The notes beneath the pieces are model-generated. The model did not search any database, was not told the DNA's origin, and saw only the letters and a program-made list of their open reading frames with translations. A stretch of 64,000 nucleotides of DNA from Musa acuminata AAA Group. Lineage: Eukaryota > Streptophyta > Magnoliopsida > Zingiberales > Musaceae. The position numbers were made by a program, and so were the translations under genes. Of the stretch, positions 43,954 through 55,374 are shown piece after piece; positions within the stretch are counted from its first letter, which is position 1, and the number at the start of each line of letters is the position of its first letter. The stretch spans positions 27,259,501 to 27,323,500 of the forward strand of contig NC_088345.1 in NCBI RefSeq assembly GCF_036884655.1. The letters run 5' to 3'.

Positions 43954-46100
43954 TGTTAGGAAAGCAATCGGCACTAAGAGGGGGGGGGGCGGTGAATTAG
44001 TGCAGTGATAAAATAACGTCGGTTTACAAATATTTTGTCTCGATAAAACCATTTACGTTGAAAATCGATTCCGGAAATATGCTTAGATTGAAAGCATATG
44101 GAAAAGTATTGAAGGCAGTAAGCTATTGAAGAGGTTTGCAGTACAGTAATAGCAAGAATAAATGTAAACCAGAGAAGACGGCTGTTTATAGTGGTTCGGT
44201 CAATCGTGACGGTTGTTTATAGTAGTTCGGTCGAGGCCACCGACATCCACTAGAGGCCTTCCTTTAATAGGTGCAGGTCAACCACCCTTTTCAACTCAAT
44301 TTTTCTTTTACCGAGTTTAGGAGATAACCCTTACACCCCACTCACTCCTCTCTCAAACTATTCTAACACTTAGAACTATGAGAGGAGCTCACACAAGATT
44401 ACAGTAGCGTTTCTATACTTTTTTACTCTCGATACTTGTGTGCTTTGACTAGGGATGAGAGGGGTATTTATAGGCTTCAAATTGATTCAAACTTGGAGCC
44501 TAAATACATCCCATCCTGGGTTCCCTATGTCACGACCCGGGTCTGATGAGCTAACTGGCCAATAACTCCATTTTTGGTCCTCAACGGCGGACCAAAATGC
44601 TTAAGCGAGAAGTTACGTAGTACACTCATCAGGCCCTTATAAGCTAATCACACACATTCCCCACTTCCGATGTGGGACTAATGGGATATTACACTATCCC
44701 CAACTCAATTAGCTTGACGTCCTCGTCAAGGCCCGACATATCCCAGATCGAACCCTAGCATAGTGCATGTGAGGTTTAACTCAGTGGTGGCTCCACGCCG
44801 TGATGAGTTCTCTGACTCCATCCACGGGTAGCCCTTTCCTACTGCAGCCCTCTCACCCTGCCCTAATGCTAGGTCGGCTCTGATACCAAATGTCACGACC
44901 CGGGTCTGATGAGCTAACTGGCCAATAACTCCATTTTTGGTCCTCAACGGTGGACCAAAATGCTTAAGCGGGAAGTTACGTAGTACACTCATCAGGCCCT
45001 TATAGGCTAATCACACACATTCCCCACTTCCGATGTGGGACTAATGGGATATTACACCCTAGGCACGGGCGGTACCACCGCCTACATTGGGCGGTACTGC
45101 CTAGTGTCATTTTGGCTGACACTACCCTAGGCGGTACCACCTCCTGGGAGGCTGTGTTGGGCGGTACCTGGTACCACCCAAGTCTAGCGATACCACCGCC
45201 TAGGAGGCTATGTTGGGCGGTACCACCACCCAGACTGGCGGTACCACCACTTGACATTGTCTCGAAGATTATGCCTTGACGGTGAGTCTTTTTGGGGCAC
45301 TATTTGGGCCTCTTATTGGGCCCAACATAGTTCTTAAATGGGCCTAGCTAGACCCTAATTGGGTTGGCCCAAATCCAATCCTAATTACATGCTAACTACG
45401 ATTTCTAAGCTAAATAAATCCCTATGTCAATTCTTCTGGCAAGCTTCCGGCGATCTTCCGGTGAACCCCCGACGAACTCTTGGCAATGTTCCGGCGGACT
45501 CCCGGCAAGCTCCTCGATGTCACGATGATCTTCTTGGTGAGTTCCGATGAGCTTCTCTAGCAAACTCCATGACTTCTCGGTTGGTTCCCGCAGAACTTTC
45601 GACGAACATCCGGACTTCCGACGAACTCTCGAACTCTCAATGTGATCTCGATCTTGACTTCGGGACTTCATTTAGCTTTATGTCTTGCTATCATAGTTAA
45701 TCCTATATATATAAAACACACTTCGATCTAGATAATTAATCCTAAGCATCTAATCAAATTGTCCGGCATGTCATTGGTCCCTTGACGCTTCGTCCGATTC
45801 TTCGGCGCATCGTCCTCTCTTGCAGCTTATTTCCCAATCGGCTAATTGACTCCGCAACTTTGATATCCTTGGCACAATCTCTGCTCTTCTTGGCTCGATG
45901 CCCAAATCCACAGCCTTCTATCGATACGTCGACCAATCCACCGACCTGATGTCTAATCTTCTGACATGTTCCTCCGGCCCAACATGATTTTCCAGCTTTA
46001 ATTGTCTCATCCTGATTGAAGCATCCTACATCACTCAAAATGCAGATTAAAACATAAACACATATTGATTGGTTTCATCATCAAAATCTGAGATTCAACA
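43954..46100 (-). repeat. S1: solo LTR of a SIRE-type element, holding M1
   Basis: Bounded by TGTTAGGAAAGC and GATTCAACA and flanked by the TSD TACTT (43949-43953, 46101-46105). There is no internal region, so it is a solo LTR left by recombination between the two LTRs of an element. Without M1 and its TSD copy it is 1613 bp. The CGGAAG module (45430-45640) and the GGTACCACC module (45060-45260) lie on either side of what was once one stretch. Confidence 0.9.
44528..45056 (-). mobile_element. M1: TRIM element (529 bp)
   Basis: Two 166-bp LTRs (44528-44693, 44891-45056) enclose 197 bp with no coding capacity. On the minus strand the PBS TGGTATCAGAGCCGACC lies at 44872-44888 and a purine tract (GAGTTGGGGATAG) at 44694-44706. 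The TSD is CCCTA (44523-44527, 45057-45061). The LTRs differ at only three positions that I can see, so it is a young insertion. Each LTR holds a perfect 9-bp hairpin TTTTGGTCC/GGACCAAAA (44572-44597 in the left LTR). Confidence 0.93.
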
Positions 46101-46105
46101 TACTT

Positions 46106-46516
46106 ATCATAAATACTTGAAATGTTTCATGAATACATGATAAATGTCTTTCATTTTGATAAGATATCATGAGCTCAACTCGCTCTCTTATAATGAATTG
46201 CTATCTTTGTCATCTTGCTATATTTCATATTTGAAATTCATATCATACTTAAAAATGATGATTGTCTATCATTGTACTTGAAAATGGATGTCAGCCCTTG
46301 ACATCATTTTCATTGATAAATACGTAGCATCATATTTTGAGAATGTTAAATCATGATAGAAATCATGATATGCATGTTGATAAGTTTAATTGAACCTAAC
46401 TTATTTGTTTAATACTTGAATTCAAAGGCCTTGAATTCAAGAATATCTTTTCTCAAGTATGGCATATAGATAGGAGGAGTTAAGGTTAATTCCTTCACCA
46501 ATTGGTTATCATCATC
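46106..46516 (+). other. C2 3' untranslated part, right of S1
   Basis: No gene is seen. AT-rich sequence with ATCATGATA-type motifs leads to the C2 PPT. Confidence 0.6.
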
Positions 46517-46529
46517 AAAAAGGAGAGAT
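46517..46529 (+). promoter_or_regulatory. C2 polypurine tract
   Basis: AAAAAGGAGAGAT precedes the 3' LTR start. The upstream CATCATCAAAAAGG context is the same as in T1 and T2. Confidence 0.8.
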
Positions 46530-47916
46530 TATTGAATCTCAGATTTTGATGATGAAATCAATTGGTGAATTGTTTTGCCTAATCTATGTGTTGAGATAAG
46601 TGTGCAGCATTAACTATGATAGCAGTAAGACATAAAGCAGATGATGGGCCGGAGTCGAAGATTCAGATGATATATCGGAAGTATGTCGGGAGCTCACCGA
46701 GAGTTCGTTGGGAGTTCACCGGAGGCTCATCGGAAGATCGCCGAGAGCTCATCGTAAGATTGCCGAGGGCTCGTTGGAAGATCACTGAGAGTTCATCGGG
46801 AGTTCGCCGGAAGCTTGCCAAAAGTTTCGTCGAAAAGTTCGTCGGAGGTTCGCCGAAAGAAAATTTGACATTCCAAACTAACTTCTGGCCTTAATCATAG
46901 TTAGAACATAAATTAACTTAGGATTGGGAGGTAATCTTACTAACTTAGTTAGGGGTCAACTGGACTCTTAACATGGCTGAATTGGGTTGGATTGAATAGC
47001 TCATTTAGCACTTGAAATCATGGCTGGTGGTGGAACCACTTGAGAGACCTAGTCTCCTAGGTGGTCTAGGTCTGGGTGGTGGCACCACTAGCAGTTAATG
47101 CTGCCAGCGATGGTACCCGCCCTGTCAGGCGGTGGTATTACTAGAGCTCGATCTCTCTGAGCTCTGTTAGGTGGTGGTACCGCCTAGACTCGGTGGTCAC
47201 CCAAACTAGGTAGTGGTACCACCCAGTGTCAGGTGTTAGGCAGTGGTACCACCAAAGCTTGGTCTCCGAGCTTTGTCCGGTGTTGGTATTGCCCATTATC
47301 AAGTGTTAGGCGATGGTACCGCCAAGTAATAGCGGTGGTACTGCCAGTACCCCAAAATCTATGGATATGACTCTTTTTTATTCTAATTTTGAAGCCATTG
47401 GGGCCTATAAATACCTCACCCTTTTCAGTATGAAAGAGCATGAAACTATTGGCATAATCTTAAGTCTTTGAAGTATTAAAGTGTTATAAAATTGCTAGAG
47501 TACTCCCTTTCTAAGTGTTGAGATCATTAAAGAGAGGTGTGAGACTTGTAAGGGTTATCCTCTAAACTTGTGAAAAGGAGAAAGCACTGTAAAAGGTGGT
47601 TGGTCTTCGCCTATTGAAGGAAGGACATTAATGGATGCTAGTTTCCTCATCGGAGGAGGAATCCGAAAGTAGATGTAGGTCACAATGATCGAACCACTCT
47701 AAATTCTGGTTTGCATTTCGTCTTGAGCAATTTACCTTTCTTGCAAGCTACTCTACCTTCTTACTGCTTTCTATATGCTCCCATACACTTTCAAGTTAAA
47801 ATTTTTATGAAATGATTTTCGTTGGAATCGAGTTTAATCGAAACGAAGACATTTGAAATGGGTAATTTTTTCGCTTCACAAATTCACCCCTCTTAGTGCC
47901 GCCCTTGACCCTAAAA
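46530..47916 (+). repeat. C2 3' LTR
   Basis: The 1387-bp LTR has ends TATTGAATCTC and GACCCTAAAA (decayed). It has the CGGAAG-type module (46670-46860), a GGTACC palindromic module (47030-47350), a TATA box (47406-47413) and the TSD AGCCT directly after it. It is longer than the 5' LTR because the palindromic module has more units. Confidence 0.85.
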
Positions 47917-47921
47917 AGCCT

Positions 47922-49669
47922 ACCCAAATATTTTTGAACCGAAGCCATTAATACGATATGCTATGTCATGAATAGGGTTCTAGTAAGACCATTACTTTCC
48001 AAAAATCCTTATGGATCGTGGAATAATAAAAAACCCAACGTTTCATATTTTAAAGTTTTCGGTTGTAAATGTTTTATCTTGAATGAAAAAGATGCCTTAG
48101 GAAAGTTTGATGCAAAACTCGATGAAAGGATTTTTCTTGGCTACTCTTCCATTTCTAAAGCCTTTCGAATCTTTAACAAAAGAACTTTGGTTATAGAATA
48201 ATCTATTCATGTTGTCTTTAATGAAGTTTCCAAACTTAAGAAAAATGAGTTTGATGATGATCTTCATTTTGATGCTTTAAATTAAAATGAACCCTCTCCT
48301 TCAACTAGCAACTTAGATACATATTCTTTTGATACATCCTTACCCATAGAATGGAAGTATGTAGATGGTCATCCTATGGAGCTAATCATAGGAGACACAT
48401 TAAAAGGGTTTAAACTCGTTCTTTTCTTAAAATTTTTTGTGCCAATGCCACTTTTCTTTCTCAAATTGAACCGAAATGCATTGACAAAGCCTTGAAAGAT
48501 GATTGAAAGATGATTCATGGGTTATCGCAATGCAAGAAGAGTTGAACCAATTTGAGAGAAACGAGGTATGAAACCTTGTTCCGAGGCCAAATAACCATTT
48601 AGTTATTGGTACTAAATTGGTCTTCAGAAACAAGTGAGATGAATTTGGTATCATGGTTAGAAACAAGGATAGATTAGTGGTCAAGGGTTTCAACCAAGAT
48701 GAATGTATCGATTATGATGAAACTTTTGCTCCTTTGGCATGATTAGAAGCCATAAGATGCTCCTTGCCTATGCTAGTAGTAACAATTTTAAGTTATTTCA
48801 AATAGATGTCAAAAGTGTGTTTCTTAATGGCTTTATTTCCAAAGAAGTTTATGTTGAACAAACTCTCATATTTGAGAATGATAATTTTCTAAATCATGTG
48901 TTTAAAATAACTAAAGCTCTCTGTGGATTAAAATAAGCCTTAAGGGCTTGGTATGAGAGACTTAGCTCCTTTCTTATCCAAAATAATTTCTCTAAAGGCA
49001 AGGTCGATACTACATTGTTTATTAAAAATTTTAAAAATAATTTTTTTATTATTCAAATTTATGTTGATGATATTATTTTTGGTTCTACAAATGAATCCTT
49101 ATGCGAATCATTTGCCAAGAGTTTGAGCCAAGAGTTTGAAATGAGTTTAATGGGTGAACAAACTTTCTTTTTAGGGTTACTAATCAAACAACTTAGTGAT
49201 AATATTTTTCTTAGTCAAACAAAATATGCATTAGACTTGATAAAACGGTTTAGTATGGATAGTTCAAAGGCTATCAATACTCCTATGAGTACCTCCACTA
49301 ACTTAGACATTGACGAAAGTGGAGAAAGCTTTGATCAAAAAGCTTATAAGGGTATGATAGGTAGTTTACTATACCTCACCGCAACTAGATCGGACATCAT
49401 ATTTAGCATATGACTTTGTGCTAGGTTTCAATCTAATTCTAAGCTATCTCATCTTAAAGTAATTAAAAAAATTCTTAGATATCTTAAAAGAACCACTAAT
49501 CTAGGATTATGGAATGCAAAATTTGAAAACTTTAACCTAATTGCTTACACTGATACGAATTTTACTAGATGTATAATAGATAGAAAAAGCACATCTGAAA
49601 TATGTCAATCGTAGGTCATGCACTTGTCTCTTGGTCTTCCAAAACACAAAATTAGGTTGCACTATCGAC
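47922..49669 (+). pseudogene. C1 integrase end, RT and RNase H, interrupted by G3
   Basis: Continues C1 integrase from 27023 (PNIF, then CYVMNRVLVRPLLSKNPY, VSYFKVFGCKCFILNEKDAL, FLGYSSISKAFRIFNKRTLV). Then come the linker and RT (NKDRLVVKGFNQDE, SYFK / FKLFQIDVKS), IYVDDIIFGSTNE (about 49060), MDSSKAINTPMSTSTNLDID and YLTATRSDIIF, with stops and frameshifts. It ends in RNase H at the LST of the LSTTEAEY block, where G3 is inserted. TCGAC at 49665-49669 is one TSD copy. Confidence 0.85.
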
Positions 49670-49894
49670 TGTAATATCCCTCACTTTTAAAAATTATTAA
49701 TAAATTAGAGGACCTATATGTAAATATAAAAAATTCAAGGACTAAACTGTTAAGTTACAAAAAAAAAAAGAGAAAACCAAAAATTTCGATTTTATCCCAC
49801 CACCTCCCACGCTCTCTCTTTCTCGAACAGAGAGAGGAGCGGTGGGGGCGTGGGGAGAAGAAGAGAGATAGCTGCAGCAACTAGGGCTGCAACA

Positions 49895-50014
49895 CCTCTA
49901 TTTCCGTAGATGGAAATAGAGGAGAGGTGTGGGGCATTCGAAGAGGAGAAGAAGAAGAAGAGGAAGTAGGAGAAGAGGTTGTGATACCTCTGTTTCCTGC
50001 AGAGGAAACAGAGG
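49895..50014 (+). other. Two related hairpins in the GA-rich part of the G3 5' LTR
   Basis: Hairpin 1 (49895-49922) has arms CCTCTATTTCC and GGAAATAGAGG with a 6-base loop. Hairpin 2 (49987-50014) has arms CCTCTGTTTCCT and AGGAAACAGAGG with a 4-base loop GCAG. Both are perfect. The 3' LTR has the same pair at 55615-55642 and 55724-55751. The two hairpins have similar arms, so one probably arose from the other. Confidence 0.85.
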
Positions 50015-50749
50015 AGATGGTGTGTGTGACGCCTGGGAGGAGGAGGGAAGAAGAAGAAGAGAAGGGGAAGAAGGGGCTACGGCTGCGGCGATGGCAGCTG
50101 CAGTTGGAAGAGAAGAAGGAGAGGAAGATGAGCAGGGGAGGAAGAAGAGGCTGCGGTCGTGGTTGAGGCTGCGACTGTAGCAGTGCAGCTGGGAAAGAAG
50201 AGAAGGAAAGGAAGAAGAAGATAAAGGGAAAGGGAAGAAGAGAGGAAGAGGAGAAGGGGAGGCAGTTGCGGCAGTGGCAGCCGCAGCTGGAAGAGAAGAA
50301 GAGGAAACAGAGCGGAGAGGAAGAAGAGTCTACGATTGTGGTGGCCGCGGCCATGGTTGCTACTGCGACTATAGCAGTTGCAGCTGGGAAAGAAAAGAAA
50401 GTAAGGGGGAAAAAGGGGCTGCGGACGGGGTTGCGGCCACGGCAGCAGCGACTACGTATGTAGCAGTTGTGTCTGCGAAAGAAGGGGAGGAAGAAGGCAG
50501 TGCGGTGGAAGGGGCTGCGACTATGGCAGCGGCAGCGGCGGTGGCTGTGGAAACTGCGTTTGGGAAAGAAAACAAAGGAATAAGAGTAAGAGAGAGCAGG
50601 TGACTAGGCCTCTATGTTCTGCAGGAGCTATAGTTGTGGAGGAAAAAGAGAAGTCATGTAGAAAATGAAACAGGGAGAGGACACGGAGGAAAAGTAGAAG
50701 GATTTGGGCTGACACCTTCTTTGGATCTTCGGATCAAAATCATTAAAAG

Positions 50750-51010
50750 TCAAGTGTTCTGACCCTTTCTATTGCAAGCTTTCTAGTTCTTTTCTCTCGC
50801 AAGTGTTTCGATCCTTTCTATTGCAAGTGTTTTGATCCTTTCTATTGCAAATGTTTTGATCCTTTTTATTGCAAGTGTCTCGATCTTTTCTCCTATAAGT
50901 GTCCTAAATCTTTTCTCCTGCAAGTGTTCCGATCCTTCCTATTCAAGTGTTCTGATCCTTCCTATTACAAGCTTTCTAATCTTTCATATTGTAAGTGTCC
51001 TGATCTTTCC
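50750..51010 (+). repeat. Tandem repeat in G3 5' LTR
   Basis: About eleven diverged copies of a 22-24 bp unit (CTATTGCAAGTGTTCTGATC type). The 3' LTR copy is at 56480-56720. No function can be inferred. Confidence 0.75.
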
Positions 51011-53736
51011 AGACTATAATTTTATCTCTATATTTGCTTTGAATATGAGGAACATTGAATTTTATAGCCTTGCGTTTGATATATCTCCTGTTTAGACGTA
51101 ACGATTCAAATCTGTGCAACTTCTGAGATTATGATCTTTCTACTCTATTATGGTTATAACTTCATGTATTGACCTCTGATTTGGACAAAACTTATTTGAT
51201 CAGAATATAGACTCATAAACCTTTCTTTTGATAGCTTATTTTAAGAATTTGGAGTAAGTTTGCCTGCCCAAACTTTTGTTTCAAATGAGCTTATAGATTC
51301 TGCAAAACAGGGATCGTAATTTCTGACCTTTTGATACTGAATTGCTTATAAGTCCCTATTGCAAACGTTGATTTCTTCAAAGCTTATTTCATTGGAAACT
51401 AGACTCGTAGATCTTTCTTTGATATCTGGATTGAAAGATTTAGAGTCCAAAAGCCTGCCTAGTTTTCTATTGAAACCGACCCTATGGATTCTGTAAAATT
51501 GAGATTTGTTCTTTGATCTTGGGTTACTAAATCTATTGTAACTCTTTGTTGGAAATTTTGATTCATACGACTTGTTTTATCTGAAAATAGATGGAAATAT
51601 CTTTCCATAATAGCTTTCTTGAGTATATTGGAGCACAATTGATAGTTTGAATCATTTGTTCAATGTGCCTCTTGAATTCTGCAAAAATCGAGCTTTAGTC
51701 GATTTTGCATATTCTGGTTTCATTCCTTTGGAAGTTGATATCCTTTAGCTTTCTTATTCAATTGAGCTTTATATTACTGCTTTGAATTCTTATATTGTCT
51801 TGTCCTTAAAATTATTTGCGTTCTTGAAAACTATTGTGTAACGTTTATGCTATATCGTATTGACTCATATAGGCACATGTATATCCTATTGTTCCGCATT
51901 TGCTTTCGATATGTGCCTATTCCAGTTTCATTCATTTGGACATTGAATTCATCTAACCTTCTTATTTGAATTAAGTTCTATGTGATTGCTTGGAATCCTT
52001 GAATGCTCTTGCTTTCATTTCCTTTCAAATATGAATACAATTGTGAAAGATTATTGCTTACTTCATATTGACTCGTAAAGGCACATGTACGTTTTGTTGT
52101 TCCACGTGTGCTTCTGATATGTGCTATTTATTGTTCATACTATCCTTTTGTACTCTAGTGTTTGTGGTATTTGTGAACATTTGCTAGAAATGGTAAAGGG
52201 AGTTATGCATAGAGCCTGCGATGCTCTACCGGCCCCCTCTGACTTCACCTAAACGTGGGTGGATGGAGCTCCCAAACGTGGGAGACCTCCCAGATGTGGG
52301 AGACTTTTGTTTGATGGTCATTCAGAAATAGATGAATCACATTCTGTCTGTGGTCCTAATACACCTTCTGTATGTTTGATATGATATCCAGAGCTTTGGT
52401 TATGTGTTTTTGTACATGCTTTGGATAAAAATGATATGAATGGAACGTCAAATACGACGTTTGAGCTTCTGTTTGGTATTTGTTATTGGTATGTCCCAAA
52501 ATGTTTCATTTGTTATTGATATGCTCCGAAACATTTCATACCCCATTGATATGCTCCGAAATGTTTCATCTATTATTGTTACGCTTCGAAATGTTCCATG
52601 TCATTGATATGCTCCGGAACATTTCATACGCCATTGATATGCTCCGAAATGCTTAATCTGCTACTGTCTCAAATTATTGTTCACAATACCCTTTTGTACT
52701 CTGGTGTTTGTGGGATTATTTGGACCTTTGCCAGAAATGATAAAGGGTATGTGCTTAGAGTCTGCGATGCTCTAGATTATGTTTGGTGGTCATTCAGAAA
52801 TAGATGGACCATATTGTGTTTGGAATCCCACTTCACCTTCTATCTGTTTCATCTTTTATTGTTAAGCTTCGAAATGTTCCATATGTCATTGATATACTCC
52901 GAAACATTTCATACGCTATTGATATACTTCAATTACTCTGTGCTCCATTTGCTATGACCTGATATGTTTTGAAATGTCCTATTTGCCATTAATATGCTCT
53001 GGAACATCTTGTACGCTATTGATATGCTCCAATTACTCTATGCTCCATTTGTTATGAACCAAATATGTTTTGAATGACATGACACATATGATTTTGTATC
53101 TAATGAGATGGTATCCTTGAGAATTCTTCTATTTTGCCTTGTATTATGATGTCTTACTTGTTTGAAATCGTTCCTTTTGTTCTGAATATACTTTGTCACT
53201 TGCTGAGCTGTTTTTAGCTCACTTCGTTGTTATATAAATCTTTTAGGTCAAGTTGTCACTCTTTGAGATGTTTTGAATTGGATCGAGGCAATGGAGAGCT
53301 ATTCAGAATTATGGGCAAGTCTTGTTGGTTATTATATTATTGTTGTATAAGCATATTTTGTATGAAATGAAATGTTGTCGATGAATCGAAATGGATATAT
53401 CTTGTAAAAGTGTTAGACGATCTCTCTTATTTGGAATTTCGGAATGTTAAGTCTAATTTATGATGATATGAACTTGTGGTGAATAATTGGAGTTCTGATT
53501 GTATAATTTATTTAGCTTGTGGATTTATAAATGTTATTCATGTTTGTCAAGTTGGCTTGGGTTGCCATAAATGTGAATTATCGAGTGATATGATATATGA
53601 TTATAAACTGCACAAGTTTTATAGATGTGAATTTGATAGAATGTTTTTCAGTGTCCTCAAATGTTAGTTTAGATCCTGGATTAGTTTGTGAAGAAAATTT
53701 TAATATTATCGATATTTTTGAGGGGTGTGACAAAGG

Positions 53737-53749
53737 TGGTATTAGAGCA
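53737..53749 (+). promoter_or_regulatory. G3 primer-binding site
   Basis: TGGTATTAGAGCA lies four bases after the LTR end. It matches the tRNA-Met complement at all but one of the first 12 bases. Confidence 0.8.
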
Positions 53750-54500
53750 TAGTTTAAGGATTACTGAAATATTTAATATGTTGACATGCAAAATATATTG
53801 AGGTCTAGTGAACTATAGTGATTGATGGAAATTTTCTTTGATGCATTTTAGGAATCTAGGATGATGAGGTAATTTGTTCCTCCTATTTCATTTGTTTCTG
53901 ATTAATTAATGGGGATGAAAGGGTTGATCGAAGATACTAAATCAGAGTGGCGCAATGAAAGCATGGTAGACCTAATTTCATTGGTGGTAGAAAAATGGAT
54001 GATGCAAACGAAGAAGATATTTAATATACAAAATTGTTCTGATGATCAAAAGATTTCTTTTGCTACCTTATATTGGAAGTAGAGGCTGATTATTAATGGC
54101 AACAATCAAAAGAATTTATGGAGATTAGTGGTAAGAATGATAAGGACAAGTTTACCAATAAAAATATGATTGGAAATGAATCAGAAAGTGATAACAAGAG
54201 GGTCAAGACATTTGGATTTGAAATGGGAAGTCACCACAAAAGACTCAATCACGTGTGAATTGCAAGTTAAATTATGAAACAAGTTTGTGCTTTCGGGTAA
54301 TTGGAGTCTATTTTGCTAGTGGAAAGTTGAATCATAAAATAAAAGACTACCCTTTGAACAGGAAGAAAGAGTCACTGCCTCTTAAATCATCAGCCCATGT
54401 CAGAGTGTATGCTATCACTGAATATGTTTCTAAAACTTCTGAATTAGTAGTCGAAGGTATTATGCATATTTATGAAAGAATGCAAATATTTGTTTGACCA
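53750..54500 (+). pseudogene. G3 gag remnant
   Basis: A degenerate gag: the start region (53910-54090) has stops. The frame 54255-54497 holds a decayed knuckle (YFASGKLNHKIKDYPL, in which the Cys residues have been replaced) followed by the protease linker (SAHVRVYAITEYVSKTSELVVEG). This is the same order as in G1 (3874-4074). Confidence 0.7.
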
Positions 54501-55360
54501 AGAGTCCCATCTATGATTTGATTCGTAATATTTTGCTTATCACTTGGGTATTCAACCGAGACCACTGCATTATGTGCTATATGTAAATACGATCATTGGA
54601 GATTCTTTAATAACGAACTTGAATCTGGTCATCTTGTTTAATTTTTATTGGAGAACTTGAACTTTTTGCTGATTTAGTTCTCCTAGAGATTTGGAGTTTT
54701 GATATTATACTTGATATGGATTGGCTATCTTCTTATCATACCGGTATGGATTGTTATATAACAAATGATCACTTTTTGCATATTTGATCAGTTGATCTTT
54801 TATTTTGAGTGTATTGGACATGATTTATCTCCTTGCCTAATGTATCCCAGGATGACTTGCTTGGATTACCTCCAAACGTGACTTTGCTTTTGATTTGGTC
54901 CTAGGGACAATCCAAAAATCTAAGCCTCTCTAGAGAATGACATCATTTGAGTAAGTGGAATTAGAAAAGAAACTACAAGGACTATTAAATAAGGATTTTA
55001 TTTCGTTTAATATTTCATCATGGGGTGCTCTAGTATTAGTTAAAAAGATAGATGGAACATTGAGACTTTATATTGATTATAGACAATTGAATCAGGTAAC
55101 CATAAAAAACGAGTATTCTCTAAAATGACGACTTGTTTGATTAACTGCAAGGTGCACAAGTATTTTCAAAGATTGATTGAAGGTTGGGTTATCATCTATT
55201 TAGGATCAAAGAGGAGAATATTTCGGTTACTCTTGAATAATTGTGTAATTGTATTATATTGATGAAACTATTTGAGAGCAGTAGGAGGAAATAAAGAAAT
55301 CATAATTCTCATCTTTTCATCGATTGAGCTATGATCAATTTAGAGGACTAAATTTTCTTT
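54501..55360 (+). pseudogene. G3 protease and RT remnant, rest of pol deleted
   Basis: The translation shows gypsy protease-like and RT approach sequence with stops ([20 protein letters not shown], then [20 protein letters not shown] at about 55060-55105). After about 55130 the sequence no longer follows RT, and the catalytic palm, RNase H and integrase are all missing. The last part (55275-55360) is the end of a gypsy internal region, like 31100-31143 in X1. Confidence 0.7.
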
Positions 55361-55374
55361 TAAGTGGGGGAGAG
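55361..55374 (+). promoter_or_regulatory. G3 polypurine tract
   Basis: TAAGTGGGGGAGAG directly precedes the 3' LTR start TGTAATATC. Confidence 0.85.

Larger units (their letters stand above)
27024..47916 (+). mobile_element. C2: SIRE/Maximus-like copia with three nested insertions
   Basis: The 5' LTR 27024-28282 and 3' LTR 46530-47916 are in the plus orientation. The element is flanked by the TSD AGCCT (27019-27023, 47917-47921). Inside it, X1 splits pol near the start of RT, T2 splits RT itself, and S1 lies in the 3' untranslated part. With these removed, C2 keeps gag-protease-integrase-RT-RNase H order, a 1-kb RT duplication and a 3' untranslated part. It inserted in the C1 integrase. Confidence 0.9.
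49670..53732 (+). repeat. G3 5' LTR
   Basis: The 4063-bp LTR starts TGTAATATCCCTC and ends GGGGTGTGACA. Order: T-rich/C-rich part and GA-rich part with two hairpins (49850-50620), a 23-bp ATTGCAAGTGTTCYGATCCTT-type tandem repeat (50750-51010), AT-rich middle, and TTATTGATATGCTCCGAAATG repeats (52490-53050). The long ORFs in the GA-rich part occur in several frames on both strands and come from low complexity. Confidence 0.9.

Noticed and set aside
43173..46529. Envelope-like ORF after pol, as in some SIRE elements
   Set aside because: Only short AT-rich frames are present between the end of pol and the PPT of C2; nothing resembles a membrane protein.
49881..50603. Long overlapping ORFs on both strands (also 55512-56454)
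   Set aside because: They lie in a GA-rich low-complexity part of the G3 LTRs; open frames in several phases follow from lack of stops, not from coding.
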